From contig JAWQEG010000717.1 of NCBI GenBank assembly GCA_033782935.1, forward strand, positions 620,001 through 684,000: 64,000 nt of DNA. The letters run 5' to 3'. The notes beneath the pieces are model-generated. The model worked only from the letters and a program-made list of their open reading frames with translations, did no database searches and was not told the DNA's origin. The DNA comes from Petrolisthes cinctipes. Lineage: Eukaryota; Arthropoda; Malacostraca; Decapoda; Porcellanidae. A program made the position numbers and the translations under genes. Position 1 is the stretch's first letter. Every line of letters starts with the position of its first letter. Positions 12,801 to 26,527 of the stretch are shown here, piece by piece.

Positions 12801-13567
12801 AGAAGCGATCTGTACATGCCTACTCCATGTTAGAGTATTTTCAAAATACAGGCCCAAAACATGCTGAAAATCGATAATTTAGATGCCCAAAGTCAATATG
12901 TGCATGTATCTTTTGTACCCGTTTATATCTCAAATTCAGGCTCAAAACACCCGAAAATTCAATATTTTGGGGTCCCAGAAGCAATCTGTACATGCCTACT
13001 CAGTGCTAGAATTTTTTCAAAATATAGGCTCAAAACATGCTCAAAATCGATATTTTAGGTGCCCAAAAGTCGATATGTGCATGCATCTGCTGTACTCGTT
13101 TATATCTCAAATTCAGGCTCAAAACACCGGAAAATTCGATATTTTGGGGTCCCAGAAGCAATCTGTACATGCCTACTCAGTGCTAGAATATTTTCAAAAT
13201 ATAGGCTAAAAACATGCTAAAAATCGATATTTTAGGTGCCAAAAAGTCGATATCTAAAATTCAATCCCAAAACACCCGAAACTTCGATATTTAGGGGTCC
13301 CAGAAACGATCTGTACATGCATACTCCGTGTTAGAGTATTTTCAAAATTCAGGCCCAAAACATGCTGAAAATCGATATTTTTGGTGCCCAAAGTCAATAT
13401 GTGTATGCTTCTTCTATACTCGTTTATATCTCAAATTAAGGCTCAAAACGCCTGAAAATTCGATATTTTGGGGTCCCAGAAGCGATCTGTACATGCCTAC
13501 TCAGTACTAGAATTTTTTCAAAATATAGGCTCAAAACATACTCAAAATCGATATTTTTGGTGCCCAA
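9206..13567. repeat. Tandem 2,181-bp repeat, two copies
   Basis: Copy 1 is about 9206-11386 and copy 2 about 11387-13567. Landmarks at 9530, 9967, 10292, 10680 and 11147 recur exactly 2,181 bp later. Only a few substitutions were noticed, such as TTCAAGCTC/TTGAAGCTC near 9432/11613 and TACTCAGTG/TACTTAGTG near 9818/11999. The first copy overlaps the second copy of the 1,353-bp repeat, so the two events are nested, and the 2,181-bp event copied sequence already made by the first. Confidence 0.86.
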
Positions 13568-16369
13568 AGTCAATATGTGTATTCATCTTCTATACTCGTT
13601 TATATCTCAAATTCAAACTCAAAACACCCGAAAATTCGATATTTTGGGGTCCCAGAAGCGATCCGTACATGCCTACTCAGTGCTAGAATGTTTTCAAAAT
13701 ATAGGTTCAAAACATGCTCAAAATCGATATTTTAGGTGTCCAAAAGTCGATATGTGCAGGCATCTTCTGTACTCGTTTATATCTCAAATTCAAGCTCAAA
13801 ATACCCGAAAATTCGATATTTTAGGGTCCCAGAAGCGATCTGTACATGCCTACTCCGTGTTAGAGTATTTTCAAAATACAGGCCCAAAACATGCTAAAAA
13901 TCGATGTTTTAGGTGCCAAAAAGTCGATATGTGCATGCATCTTCAGTACCCGTTTATATCTCAAATTCAGGCTCAAAATACCCGAAAATTTGATATTTTG
14001 GGGTCCCAAAAGCGATCTGTACATGCCTACTCCATGTAAGAGTATTTTCAAAATACAGGCCCAAAACATGCTGAAAATCGATAATTTAGATGCCCAAAGT
14101 CAATATGTGCATGTATCTTCTGTACCCGTTTATATCTCAAATTCAGGCTCAAAACACTTGAAAATTCAATATTTTGGGGTCCCAGAAGCAATCTGTACAT
14201 GCCTACTCAGTGCTAGAATATTTTCAAAATATAGGCTAAAAACATGTTAAATATCGATATTTTAGGTGCCAAAAAGTCGATATCTCAAATTAAGGCCCAA
14301 AACACCCGAAAATTCGATATTTAGGGGTCCCAGAAGCGATCTGTACATGCCTACTCAGTGCTAGAATATTTTCAAAATATAGGCTCAAAACATGCTAGAA
14401 ATCGATATTTTAGATGTGTAAAGGCGATATCTCAAATTCAGGCCCAAAACACCCGAAAATTCGATATTTTGGGGTCCCAGAAGCGATCTGTACATGCCTA
14501 CTCCGTGTTAGAGTATTTTCAAAATACAGGCCCAAAACATGCTCAAAATCGATGTTTTAGGTGCCAAAAAGTCGATATGTGCTTGCACTTTCAGTACCCG
14601 TTTATATCTCAAATTCAGGCACAAAACACCCGAAAATTCGATATTTTTGGGTCCCAGAAGCGATCTGTACATGCCTTCTCCGTATTAGAGTATTTTCAAA
14701 ATACATGCCCAAAACATGCTGAAAATCGATATTTTAGATGCCCAAAGTCAATATGTGCATGTATCTTCTGTACCCGTTTATATCTCAAATTCAGGCTCAA
14801 AACAACCGAAAATTCAATATTTTGGGGTCCCAGAAGCAATCTGTACATGCCTACTCAGTGCTAGAATATTTTCAAAATATAGGCTAAAAACATGCTAAAA
14901 ATCGATATTTTACGTGCCAAAAAGTCGATATCTCAAATTAAGGCCCAAAACACCCGAAAATTCGATATTCAGGGGTCCCAGCAGCGATCTGTACATGCCT
15001 ACTCCTTGTTAGAATCTTTTCAAAATACAGACCAAAAACATATTGAAAATCGATCTTTTAGGTGCCCAAAAGTCGATATGTGCATGCATCTTCTCTACCC
15101 TTTATATCTCAAATTCTGGCCCTAAACACTCGAAAATTCGATATTTTTGGGTCCCAAAAGCGATCTGTACATGCCTACTCAGTGCTAGAATTTTTTCAAA
15201 ATATAGGCTCAAAACATGCTCAAAATCGATATTTTAGGTGAACAAAAGTCGATATGTGCATGCATCTTCTGTATTCATTTATATCTCAAATTCAAGCTCA
15301 AAACACCCGAAAATTCGATATTTTGGGGTCCCAGAAGCGATCTGTACATGCCTACTCAGTGCTAGAATATTTTCAAAATATAGGCTAAAAACATGCTAAA
15401 AATCGATATTTTAGGTGCGTAAAGGCGATATCTCAAATTCAGGCCCAAAACACTCGAAAATTCGATATTTTGGGGTCCCAGAAGCGATCTGTACATGCCT
15501 ACTCCGTGTTAGAGTATTTTCAAAATTAAGGCCCAAAACATGCTGAAAATCGATATTTTTGGTGCCCAAAGTCAATATGTGTATGCATCTTCTATACTCG
15601 TTTATATCTCAAATTCAGGTTAAAAACACCCGAAAATTCGATATTTTGGGGTCCCAGAAGCTATCTGTACATGCCTACTCAGTGCTAGAATGTTTTCAAA
15701 ATATAGGCTCAAAACATGCTAAAAATCGATATTTTAGGTGCGTAAAGGCGATATCTCAAATTCAGGCCCAAAACACCCGAAAATTCGACATTTTGGGGTC
15801 CCAGAAGCGATCTGTACATGCCTACTCCGTGTAAGAGTATTTTCAAAATTCAGGCCCAAAACATGCTGAAAATCGATATTTTTGGTGCCCAAAGTCAATA
15901 TGTGTATGCATCTTCTATACTCGTTTATATCTCAAATTCAGGCTCAAAACACCCGAAAATTCAATATTTTGGGGTCCCAGAAGCAATCTGTACATGCCTA
16001 CTCAGTTCTAGAATGTTTTCAAAATATAGGCTCAAAACATGCTCAAAATCGATATTTTAGGTGCCAAAAAGTCGATATCTAAAATTCAATCCCAAAACAC
16101 CCGAAACTTCGATATTTAGGGGTCCCAGAAACGATCTGTACATGCATACTCCGTGTTAGAGTATTTTCAAAATTCAGGCCCAAAACATGCTGAAAATCGA
16201 TATTTTTGGTGCCCAAAGTCAATTTGTGTATGCTTCTTCTATACTCGTTTATATCTCAAATTAAGGCTCAAAACGCCTGAAAATTCGATATTTTGGGGTC
16301 TCAGAAGCGAACTGTACATGCCTACTCAGTGCTAGAATTTTTTCAAAATATAGGCTCAAAACATACTCA

Positions 16370-17369
16370 AAATCGATATTTTTGGTGCCCAAAGTCAATA
16401 TGTGTATTCATCTTCTATACTCGTTTATATCTCAAATTCAAACTCAAAACACCCGAAAATTCGATATTTTGGGGTCCCAGAAGCGATCCGTACATGCCTA
16501 CTCAGTGCTAGAATGTTTTCAAAATATAGGTTCAAAACATGCTCAAAATCGATATTTTAGGTGTCCAAAAGTCGATATGTGCAGGCATCTTCTGTACTCG
16601 TTTATATCTCAAATTCAAGCTCAAAACACCCGAAAATTCGATATTTTGGGGTCCCAGAAGCGATCTGTACATGCCTACTCAGTGCTAGAATATTTTCAAA
16701 ATATAGGCTCAAAACATGCTAAAAATCGATATTTTAGGTGTGTAAAGGCGATATCTCAAATTCAGGCCCAAAACACCCGAAAATTCGATATTTTGGGGTC
16801 CCATAAGCGATCTGTACATGCCTACTCAATGTAAGAGTATTTTCAAAATAGAGGCCCAAAACATGCTCAAAATCGATATTTTTGGTGCCCAAAGTCAATA
16901 TGTGTATTCATCTTCTATACTCGTTTATATCTCAAATTCAAACTCAAAACACCCGAAAATTCGATATTTTGGGGTCCCAGAAGCGATCCGTACATGCCTA
17001 CTCAGTGCTAGAATGTTTTCAAAATATAGGTTCAAAACATGCTCAAAATCGATATTTTAGGTGTCCAAAAGTCGATATGTGCAGGCATCTTCTGTACTCG
17101 TTTATATCTCAAATTCAAGCTCAAAACACCCGAAAATTCGATATTTTGGGGTCCCAGAAGCGATCTGTACATGCCTACTCAGTGCTAGAATATTTTCAAA
17201 ATATAGGCTCAAAACATGCTAAAAATCGATATTTTAGGTGTGTAAAGGCGATATCTCAAATTCAGGCCCAAAACACCCGAAAATTCGATATTTTGGGGTC
17301 CCATAAGCGATCTGTACATGCCTACTCAATGTAAGAGTATTTTCAAAATAGAGGCCCAAAACATGCTCA
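16370..17369. repeat. Perfect tandem 500-bp repeat (3-mer), two copies
   Basis: Copy 1 is 16370-16869 and copy 2 is 16870-17369. Lines compared between 16381-16869 and 16881-17369 show no differences, including the rare GGGGTCCCATAAGCGATCTG and AAAATAGAGGCCC variants found in both copies. Each unit has two full monomers and one short monomer. No divergence means very recent origin, or a duplicated segment in the assembly. Confidence 0.9.
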
Positions 17370-18409
17370 AAATCGATGTTTTAGGTGCCAAAAAGTCGAT
17401 ATGTGCATGCATCTTCAGTACCCGTTTATATCTCAAATTCAGGCTCAAAACACCCGAAAATTTGATATTTTTGGGTCCCATAAGCAATCTGTACATGCCT
17501 AATCAGTGCTAGAATATTTTCAAAATATAGGCTAAAAACATGTTAAATATCGATATTTTAGGTGCCAAAAAGTCGATATCTCAAATTAAGGCCCAAAACA
17601 CCCGAAAATTCGATATTTAGGGGTCCCAGAAGCGATCTGTACATGCCTACTCCTTGTTAGAATATTTTCAAAATACAGGCCAAAAACATATAGAAAATCG
17701 ATCTTTTAGGTGCCCAAAAGTCGATATGTGCATGCATCTTCTCTACCCGTTTATATCTCAAATTCTGGCCCTAAACACCCGAAAATTCGATATATTTGGG
17801 TCCCAAAAGCGATCTGTACATGCCTACTCAGTGCTAGAATGTTTTCAAAATATAGGCTCAAAACATGCTCAAAACCGATATTTTAGGTGAACAAAAGTCG
17901 ATATGTGCATGCATCTTCTGTATTCATTTATATCTCAAATTCAAGCTCAAAACACCCAAAAATTCGATATTTTGGGGTCCCAGAAGCGATCTGTACATGC
18001 CTATTCAGTGCTAGAATATTTTCAAAATATAGGCTCAAAACATGCTAAAAATCGATATTTTAGGTGCGTAAAGGCGATATCTCAAATTCAGGCCCAAAAC
18101 ACCCGAAAATTCGATATTTTGGGGTCCCAGAAGCGATCTGTACATGCCTACTCCGTGTAAGAGTATTTTCAAAATTCAGGCCCAAAACATGCTGAAAATC
18201 GATATTTTTGGTGCCCAAAGTCAATATGTGTATGCATCTTCTATACTCGTTTATATCTCAAATTCAGGCTCAAAACACCCGAAAATTCGATATTTTGGGG
18301 TCCCAGAAGCGATCTGTACATGCCTACTCAGTGCTAGAATATTTTCAAAATATAGGCTCAAAACATGCTAGAAATCGATATTTTAGATGTGTAAAGGCGA
18401 TATCTCAAA

Positions 18410-21360
18410 TTCAGGCCCAAAACACCCGAAAATTCGATATTTTGGGGTCCCAGAAGCGATCTGTACATGCCTACTCCGTGTTAGAGTATTTTCAAAATAC
18501 AGGCCCAAAACATGCTCAAAATCGATGTTTTAGGTGCCAAAAAGTCGATATGTGCATGCATCTTCAATACCCGTTTATATCTCAAATTCAGACTCAAAAC
18601 ACCCGAAAATTCGATATTTTGGGGTCCCAGAAGCGATCTGTACATGCCTACTCCATGTTAGAGTATTTTCAAAATACAGGCCCAAAACATGCTGAAAATC
18701 GATAATTTAGATGCCCAAAGTCAATATGTGCATGTATCTTTTGTACCCGTTTATATCTCAAATTCAGGCTCAAAACACCCTAAAATTCAATATTTTGGGG
18801 TCCCAGAAGCAATCTGTACATGCCTACTCAGTGCTAGAATTTTTTCAAAATATAGGCTCAAAACATGCTCAAAATCGATATTTTAGGTGCCCAAAAGTCG
18901 ATATGTGCATGCATCTGCTGTACTCGTTTATATCTCAAATTCAGGCTCAAAACACCGGAAAATTCGATATTTTGGGGTCCCAGAAGCAATCTGTACATGC
19001 CTACTCAGTGCTAGAATATTTTCAAAATATAGGCTAAAAACATGCTAAAAATTGATATTTTAGGTGCCAAAAAGTCGATATCTAAAATTCAATCCCAAAA
19101 CACCCGAAACTTCGATATTTAGGGGTCCCAGAAACGATCTGTACATGCATACTCCGTGTTAGAGTATTTTCAAAATTCAGGCCCAAAACATGCTGAAAAT
19201 CGATATTTTTGGTGCCCAAAGTCAATATGTGTATGCTTCTTCTATACTCGTTTATATCTCAAATTAAGGCTCAAAACGCCTGAAAATTCGATATTTTGGG
19301 GTCCCAGAAGCGATCTGTACATGCCTACTCAGTGCTAGAATTTTTTCAAAATATAGGCTCAAAACATACTCAAAATCGATATTTTTGGTGACCAAAGTCA
19401 ATATGTGTATTCATCTTCAATACTCGTTTATATCTCAAATTCAAACTCAAAACACCCGAAAATTCGATATTTTGGGGTCCCAGAAGCGATCCGTACATGC
19501 CTACTCAGTGCTAGAATGTTTTCAAAATATAGGTTCAAAACATGCTCAAAATCGATATTTTAGGTGTCGAAAAGTCGATATGAGCAGGCATCTTCTGTAC
19601 TCGTTTATATCTCAAATTCAAGCTCAAAACACCCAAAAATTCGATATTTTGGGGTCCCAGAAGCGATCTGTACATGCCTATTCAGTGCTAGAATATTTTC
19701 AAAATATAGGCTCAAAACATGCTAAAAATCGATATTTTAGGTGCGTAAAGGCGATATCTCAAATTCAGGCCCAAAACACCCGAAAATTCGATATTTTGGG
19801 GTCCCAGAAGCGATCTGTACATGCCTACTCCGTGTAAGAGTATTTTCAAAATTCAGGCCCAAAACATGCTGAAAATCGATATTTTTGGTGCCCAAAGTCA
19901 ATATGTGTATGCATCTTCTATACTCGTTTATATCTCAAATTCAGGCTCAAAACACCCGAAAATTCGATATTTTGGGGTCCCAGAAGCGATCTGTACATGC
20001 CTACTCCGTGTTAGAGTATTTTCAAAATACAGGCCCAAAACATGCTCAAAATCGATGTTTTAGGTGCCAAAAAGTCGATATGTGCATGCATCTTCAATAC
20101 CCGTTTATATCTCAAATTCAGACTCAAAACACCCGAAAATTCGATATTTTGGGGTCCCAGAAGCGATCTGTACATGCCTACTCCATGTTAGAGTATTTTC
20201 AAAATACAGGCCCAAAACATGCTGAAAATCGATAATTTAGATGCCCAAAGTCAATATGTGCATGTATCTTTTGTACCCGTTTATATCTCAAATTCAGGCT
20301 CAAAACACCCTAAAATTCAATATTTTGGGGTCCCAGAAGCAATCTGTACATGCCTACTCAGTGCTAGAATTTTTTCAAAATATAGGCTCAAAACATGCTC
20401 AAAATCGATATTTTAGGTGCCCAAAAGTCGATATGTGCATGCATCTGCTGTACTCGTTTATATCTCAAATTCAGGCTCAAAACACCGGAAAATTCGATAT
20501 TTTGGGGTCCCAGAAGCAATCTGTACATGCCTACTCAGTGCTAGAATATTTTCAAAATATAGGCTAAAAACATGCTAAAAATTGATATTTTAGGTGCCAA
20601 AAAGTCGATATCTAAAATTCAATCCCAAAACACCCGAAACTTCGATATTTAGGGGTCCCAGAAACGATCTGTACATGCATACTCCGTGTTAGAGTATTTT
20701 CAAAATTCAGGCCCAAAACATGCTGAAAATCGATATTTTTGGTGCCCAAAGTCAATATGTGTATGCTTCTTCTATACTCGTTTATATCTCAAATTAAGGC
20801 TCAAAACGCCTGAAAATTCGATATTTTGGGGTCCCAGAAGCGATCTGTACATGCCTACTCAGTGCTAGAATTTTTTCAAAATATAGGCTCAAAACATACT
20901 CAAAATCGATATTTTTGGTGCCCAAAGTCAATATGTGTATTCATCTTCAATACTCGTTTATATCTCAAATTCAAACTCAAAACACCCGAAAATTCGATAT
21001 TTTGGGGTCCCAGAAGCGATCCGTACATGCCTACTCAGTGCTAGAATGTTTTTAAAATATAGGTTCAAAACATGCTCAAAATCGATATTTTAGGTGTCGA
21101 AAAGTCGATATGTGCAGGCATCTTCTGTACTCGTTTATATCTCAAATTCAAGCTCAAAACACCCGAAAATTTGATATTTTGGGGTCCCAGAAGCGATCTG
21201 TACATGCCTACTCAGTGCTAGAATATTTTCAAAATATAGGCTCAAAACATGCTAAAAATCGATATTTTAGGTGTGTAAAGGCGATATCTCAAATTCAGGC
21301 CCAGAACACCCGGAAATTCGATATTTTGGGGTCCCAGAAGCGATCTGTACATGCCTACTC
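18410..21360. repeat. Tandem 1,530-bp repeat, two copies, second truncated
   Basis: Sequence at about 18410-19830 matches about 19940-21360 at an offset of 1,530 bp. Shared private variants include AAAACACCCTAAAATTCAAT (18772 and 20302) and AAAAATTGATATTTTAGG (about 19045 and 20575). Differences include GGTGACCAAAG against GGTGCCCAAAG near 19387/20917. After about 21360 the second copy continues with a different monomer order. Confidence 0.83.
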
Positions 21361-23579
21361 CGTGTTAGAGTATTTTCAAAATACAGGCCCAAAACATGCT
21401 CAAAATCGATGTTTTAGGTGCCAAAAAGTCGATATGTGCATGCATCTTCAGTACCCGTTTATATCTCAAATTCAGGCTCAAAACACCCGAAAATTTGATA
21501 TTTTGGGGTCCCAGAAGCGATCTGTACATGCCTACTCCATGTAAGAGTATTTTCAAAATACAGGCCCAAAACATGCTGAAAATCGATAATTTAGATGCCC
21601 AAAGTCAATATGTGCATGTATCTTCTGTACCCGTTTATATCTCAAATTCAGGCTCAAAACACCCGAAAATTCAATATTTTGGGGTCCCAGAAGCAATCTG
21701 TACATGCCTACTCAGTGCTTGAATATTTTCAAAATATAGGATAAAAACATATTAAATATCGATATTTTAGGTGCCAAAAAGTCGATATCTCAAATTAAGG
21801 CCCAAAACACCCGAAAATTCGATATTTTGGGGTCCCAGAAGCGATCTGTACATGCCTACTCCTTGTTAGAATATTTTCAAAATACAGGCCAAAAACATAT
21901 AGAAAATCGATCTTTTAGGTGCCCAAAAGTCGATATGTGCATGCATCTTCTCTACCCGTTTATATCTCAAATTCTGGCCCTAAACACCCGAAAATTCGAT
22001 ATTTTTGGGTCCCAAAAGCGATCTGTACATGCCTACTCAGTGCTAGAATGTTTTCAAAATATAGGCTCAAAACATGCTCAAAACCGATATTTTAGGTGAA
22101 CAAAAGTCGATATGTGCATGCATCTTCTATACTCGTTTATATCTCAAATTCAGGCTCAAAACACCCGAAAATTCAAAATTTTGGGGTCCCAGAAGCGATC
22201 TGTACATACCTACTCAGTGCTAGAATATTTTCAAAATATAGGCTCAAAACATGCTAGAAATCGATATTTTAGATGTGTAAAGGCGATATCTCAAATTAAG
22301 GCTCAAAACACCCGAAAATTCGATATTTTGGGGTCCCAGAAGCGATATGTACATGCCTACTCCGTGTTAGAGTATTTTCAAAATACAGGCCCAAAACATG
22401 CTTAAAAATCGATGTTTTAGGTGCCAAAAAGTCGATATGTGCATGCATCTTCAATACCCGTTTATATCTCAAATTCAGACTCAAAACACCCGAAAATTCG
22501 ATATTTTGGGGTCCCAGAAGCGATCTGTACATGCCTACTCCGTGTTAGAGTATTTTCAAAATACAGGCCCAAAACATGCTCAAAATCGATGTTTTAGGTG
22601 CCAAAAAGTCGATATGTGCTTGCACTTTCAGTACCCGTTTATATCTCAAATTCAGGCACAAAACACCCGAAAATTCGATATTTTTGGGTCCCAGAAGCGA
22701 TCTGTACATGCCTTCTCCGTATTAGAGTATTTTCAAAATACATGCCCAAAACATGCTGAAAATCGATATTTTAGATGCCCAAAGTCAATATGTGCATGTA
22801 TCTTCTGTACCCGTTTATATCTCAAATTCAGGCTCAAAACACCCGAAAATTCAATATTTTGGGGTCCCAAAAGCAATCTGTACATGCCTACTCAGTGCTA
22901 GAATATTTTCAAAATATAGGCTAAAAACATGCTAAAAAACGATATTTTACTTGCCAAAAAGTCGATATCTCAAATTAAGGCCCAAAACACCCGAAAATTC
23001 GATATTCAGGGGTCCCAGCAGCGATCTGTACATGCCTACTCCTTGTTAGAATATTTTCAAAATACAGGCCAAAAACATATTGAAAATCGATCTTTTAGGT
23101 GCCCAAAAGTCAATATGTGCATGCATCTTCTCTACCCTTTATATCTCAAATTCTGGCCCTAAACACTCGAAAATTCGATATTTTTGGGTCCCAAAAGCGA
23201 TCTGTACATGCCTACTCAGTGGTAGAATGTTTTCAAAATATAGGCTCAAAACATGCTCAAAATCGATATTTTAGGTGCCCAAAAGTCGATATGTGCATGC
23301 ATCTTCTGTATTCGTTTATATCTCAAATTCATACTCAAAACACCCGAAAATTCGATATTTTGGGGTCCCAGAAGCGATCTGTACATGTAAACTATGTGCT
23401 AGAATATTTTCAAAATATAGGCTAAAAACATGCTAAAAATCTCTATTTTAGGTGCGTAAAGGCGATATCTCAAATTAAGGCCCAAAACACCCGAAAATTG
23501 GATATTTAGGGGTCCCAGAAGCGATCTGTACATGCCTACTCCTTGTTAGAATATTTTCAAAATACAGGCCAAAAACATA

Positions 23580-26527
23580 TTGAAAATCGATCTTTTAGGT
23601 GCCCAAAAGTCGATATGTGCATGCATCTTCTCTACCTGTTTAAATCTCAAATTCTGGCCCTAAACACTCGAAAATTCGATATTTTTGGGTCCCAAAAGCG
23701 ATCTGTACATGCCTACTCAGTGCTAGAATGTTTTCAAAATATAGGCTCAAAACATGCTCAAAACCGATATTTTAGGTGCCCAAAAGTCGATATGTGCATG
23801 CATCTTCTGTATTCATTTATATCTCAAATTCAAGCTCAAAACACCCGAAAATTCGATATTTTGGGGTCCCAGAAGCGATCTGTACATGCCTACTCAGTGC
23901 TAGAATATTTTCAAAATATAGGCTAAAAACATGCTAAAAATCGATATTTTAGGTGCGTAAAGGCGATATCTCAAATTCAGGCCCAAAAAACTCGAAAATT
24001 CGATATTTTGGGGTCCCAGAAGCGATCTGTACATGCCTACTCCGTGTTAGAGTATTTTCAAAATTAAGGCCCAAAACATGCTGAAAATCGATATTTTTGG
24101 TGCCCAAAGTCAATATGTGTATGCATCTTCTATACTCGTTTATATCTCAAATTCAGGTTAAAAACACCCGAAAATTCGATATTTTGAGGTCCCAGAAGCG
24201 ATCTGTACATGCCTACTCAGTGCTAGAATGTTTTCAAAATATAGGCTCAAAACATGCTCAAAATCGATATTTTAGGTGCCCAAAAGTCGATATTTCAAAT
24301 TCAGGCCCAAAACACCCGAAAATTCGATATTTTGGGGTCCCAGAAGCGATCTGTACATGCCTACTCCGTGTTAGAGTATTTTCAAAATACAGGCCCAAAA
24401 CATGCTCAAAATCGATATTTTTGGTGCCCAAAGTCAATATATGTATGCATCTTCTATACTCGTTTATATCTCAAATTCAAGCTCAAAACACCCGAAAATT
24501 CGATATTTAGGGGTCCCAGAAGCGATCTGTACATGCCTACTCCGTGTTAGAGTATTTTCAAAATACAGGCCAAAAACAAACTAAAAATCGATGTTTTAGG
24601 TGCCCAAAAGTCGATATGTGCATGCATCTTATGTACACGTTTAAACCTCAAATTCTGGCCCTAAACACCCGAAAATTCGATATTTTGCTGTCCCAGAAGC
24701 GATCTGTACATGCCTACTCAGTGCTAGAATGTTTTCAAAATATAGGCTCAAAACATGCTCAAAATCGATATTTTAGGTGCCAAAAAGTCGATATCTAAAA
24801 TTCAGTCCCAAAACACCCGAAACTTCGATATTTAGGGGTCCCAGAAGCGATCTGTACATGCCTACTCAGTGCTAGAATGTTTTCAAAATATAGGCTCAAA
24901 ACATGCTCAAAATCGATATTTTAGGTGCCAAAAAGTCGATATCTAAAATTCAGTCCCAAAACACCCGAAACTTCGATATTTAGGGGTCCCAGAAACGATC
25001 TGTACATGCATACTCCGTGTTAGAGTATTTTCAAAATACAGGCCAAAAACATACTGAAAATCGATCTTTTAGGTGCCCAAAAGTCGATATGTGCATGCAT
25101 CTTCTCTACCTGTTTAAATCTCAAATTCTGGCCCTAAACACTCGAAAATTCGATATTTTTGGGTCCCAAAAGCGATCTGTACATGCCTACTCAGTGCTAG
25201 AATGTTTTCAAAATATAGGCTCAAAACATGCTCAAAACCGATATTTTAGGTGCCCAAAAGTCGATATGTGCATGCATCTTCTGTATTCATTTATATCTCA
25301 AATTCAAGCTCAAAACACCCGAAAATTAGATATTTTGGGGTCCCAGAAGCGATCTGTACATGCCTACTCAGTGCTAGAATATTTTCAAAATATAGGCTAA
25401 AAACATGCTAAAAATCGATATTTTAGGTGCGTAAAGGCGATATCTCAAATTCAGGCCCAAAAAACTCGAAAATTCGATATTTTGGGGTCCCAGAAGCGAT
25501 CTGTACATGCCTACTCCGTGTTAGAGTATTTTCAAAATTAAGGCCCAAAACATGCTGAAAATCGATATTTTTGGTGCCCAAAGTCAATATGTGTATGCAT
25601 CTTCTATACTCGTTTATATCTCAAATTCAGGTTAAAAACACCCGAAAATTCGATATTTTGGGGTCCCAGAAGCGATCTGTACATGCCTACTCAGTGCTAG
25701 AATGTTTTCAAAATATAGGCTCAAAACATGCTCAAAATCGATATTTTAGGTGCCCAAAAGTCGATATTTCAAATTCAGGCCCAAAACACCCGAAAATTCG
25801 ATATTTTGGGGTCCCAGAAGCGATCTCTACATGCCTACTCCGTGTTAGAGTATTTTCAAAATACAGGCCCAAAACATGCTCAAAATCGATATTTTTGGTG
25901 CCCAAAGTCAATATGTGTATGCATCTTCTATACTCGTTTATATCTCAAATTCAAGCTCAAAACACCCGAAAATTCGATATTTTGGGGTCCCAGAGGCGAT
26001 CTGTACATGCCTACTCTGTGTTAGAGTATTTTCAAAATACAGGCCAAAAACAAACTAAAAATCGATGTTTTAGGTGCCCAAAAGTCGATATGTGCATGCA
26101 TCTTATGTACACGTTTAAACCTCAAATTCTGGCCCTAAACACCCGAAAATTCGATATTTTGCGGTCCCAGAAGCGATCTGTACATGCCTACTCAGTGCTA
26201 GAATGTTTTCAAAATATAGGCTCAAAACATGCTCAAAATCGATATTTTAGGTGCCAAAAAGTCGATATCTAAAATTCAGTCCCAAAACACCCGAAACTTC
26301 GATATTTAGGGGTCCCAGAAGCGATCTGTACATGCCTACTCAGTGCTAGAATGTTTTCAAAATATAGGCTCAAAACATGCTCAAAATCGATATTTTAGGT
26401 GCCAAAAAGTCGATATCTAAAATTCAGTCCCAAAACACCCGAAACTTCGATATTTAGGGGTCCCAGAAACGATCTGTACATGCATACTCCGTGTTAGAGT
26501 ATTTTCAAAATACAGGCCAAAAACATA
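23580..26527. repeat. Tandem 1,474-bp repeat, two copies
   Basis: Copy 1 is about 23580-25053 and copy 2 about 25054-26527. Both include the CCAAAAAACTCGAAAATTCG variant (about 23983 and 25457) and the TTTAAACCTCAAATTCTGG variant (about 24641 and 26115). Each copy also ends with two adjacent short monomers. Substitutions noticed include TTTTGCTGTCCC against TTTTGCGGTCCC. Confidence 0.85.
24787..25082. repeat. Two adjacent short monomers, 148 bp each
   Basis: GTCGATATCTAAAATTCAGT occurs at 24787 and again at 24935, 148 bp later, with no full-length monomer between. Most short monomers in block A are separated by two or three full ones. The pair recurs at 26261 in the second copy of the 1,474-bp repeat. 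The two units differ slightly after the GGGGTCCCAGAA box (AGCGATC against AACGATC). Confidence 0.85.

Noticed and set aside
13860..14069. Recurrent minus-strand open frames of about 69 codons (also 21365-21574, 27171-27380, 32173-32382 and 34530-34739)
   Set aside because: The same complementary satellite segment recurs with each copy of the parent duplication. It overlaps the plus-strand frames completely, as expected of chance open frames in a repeat.
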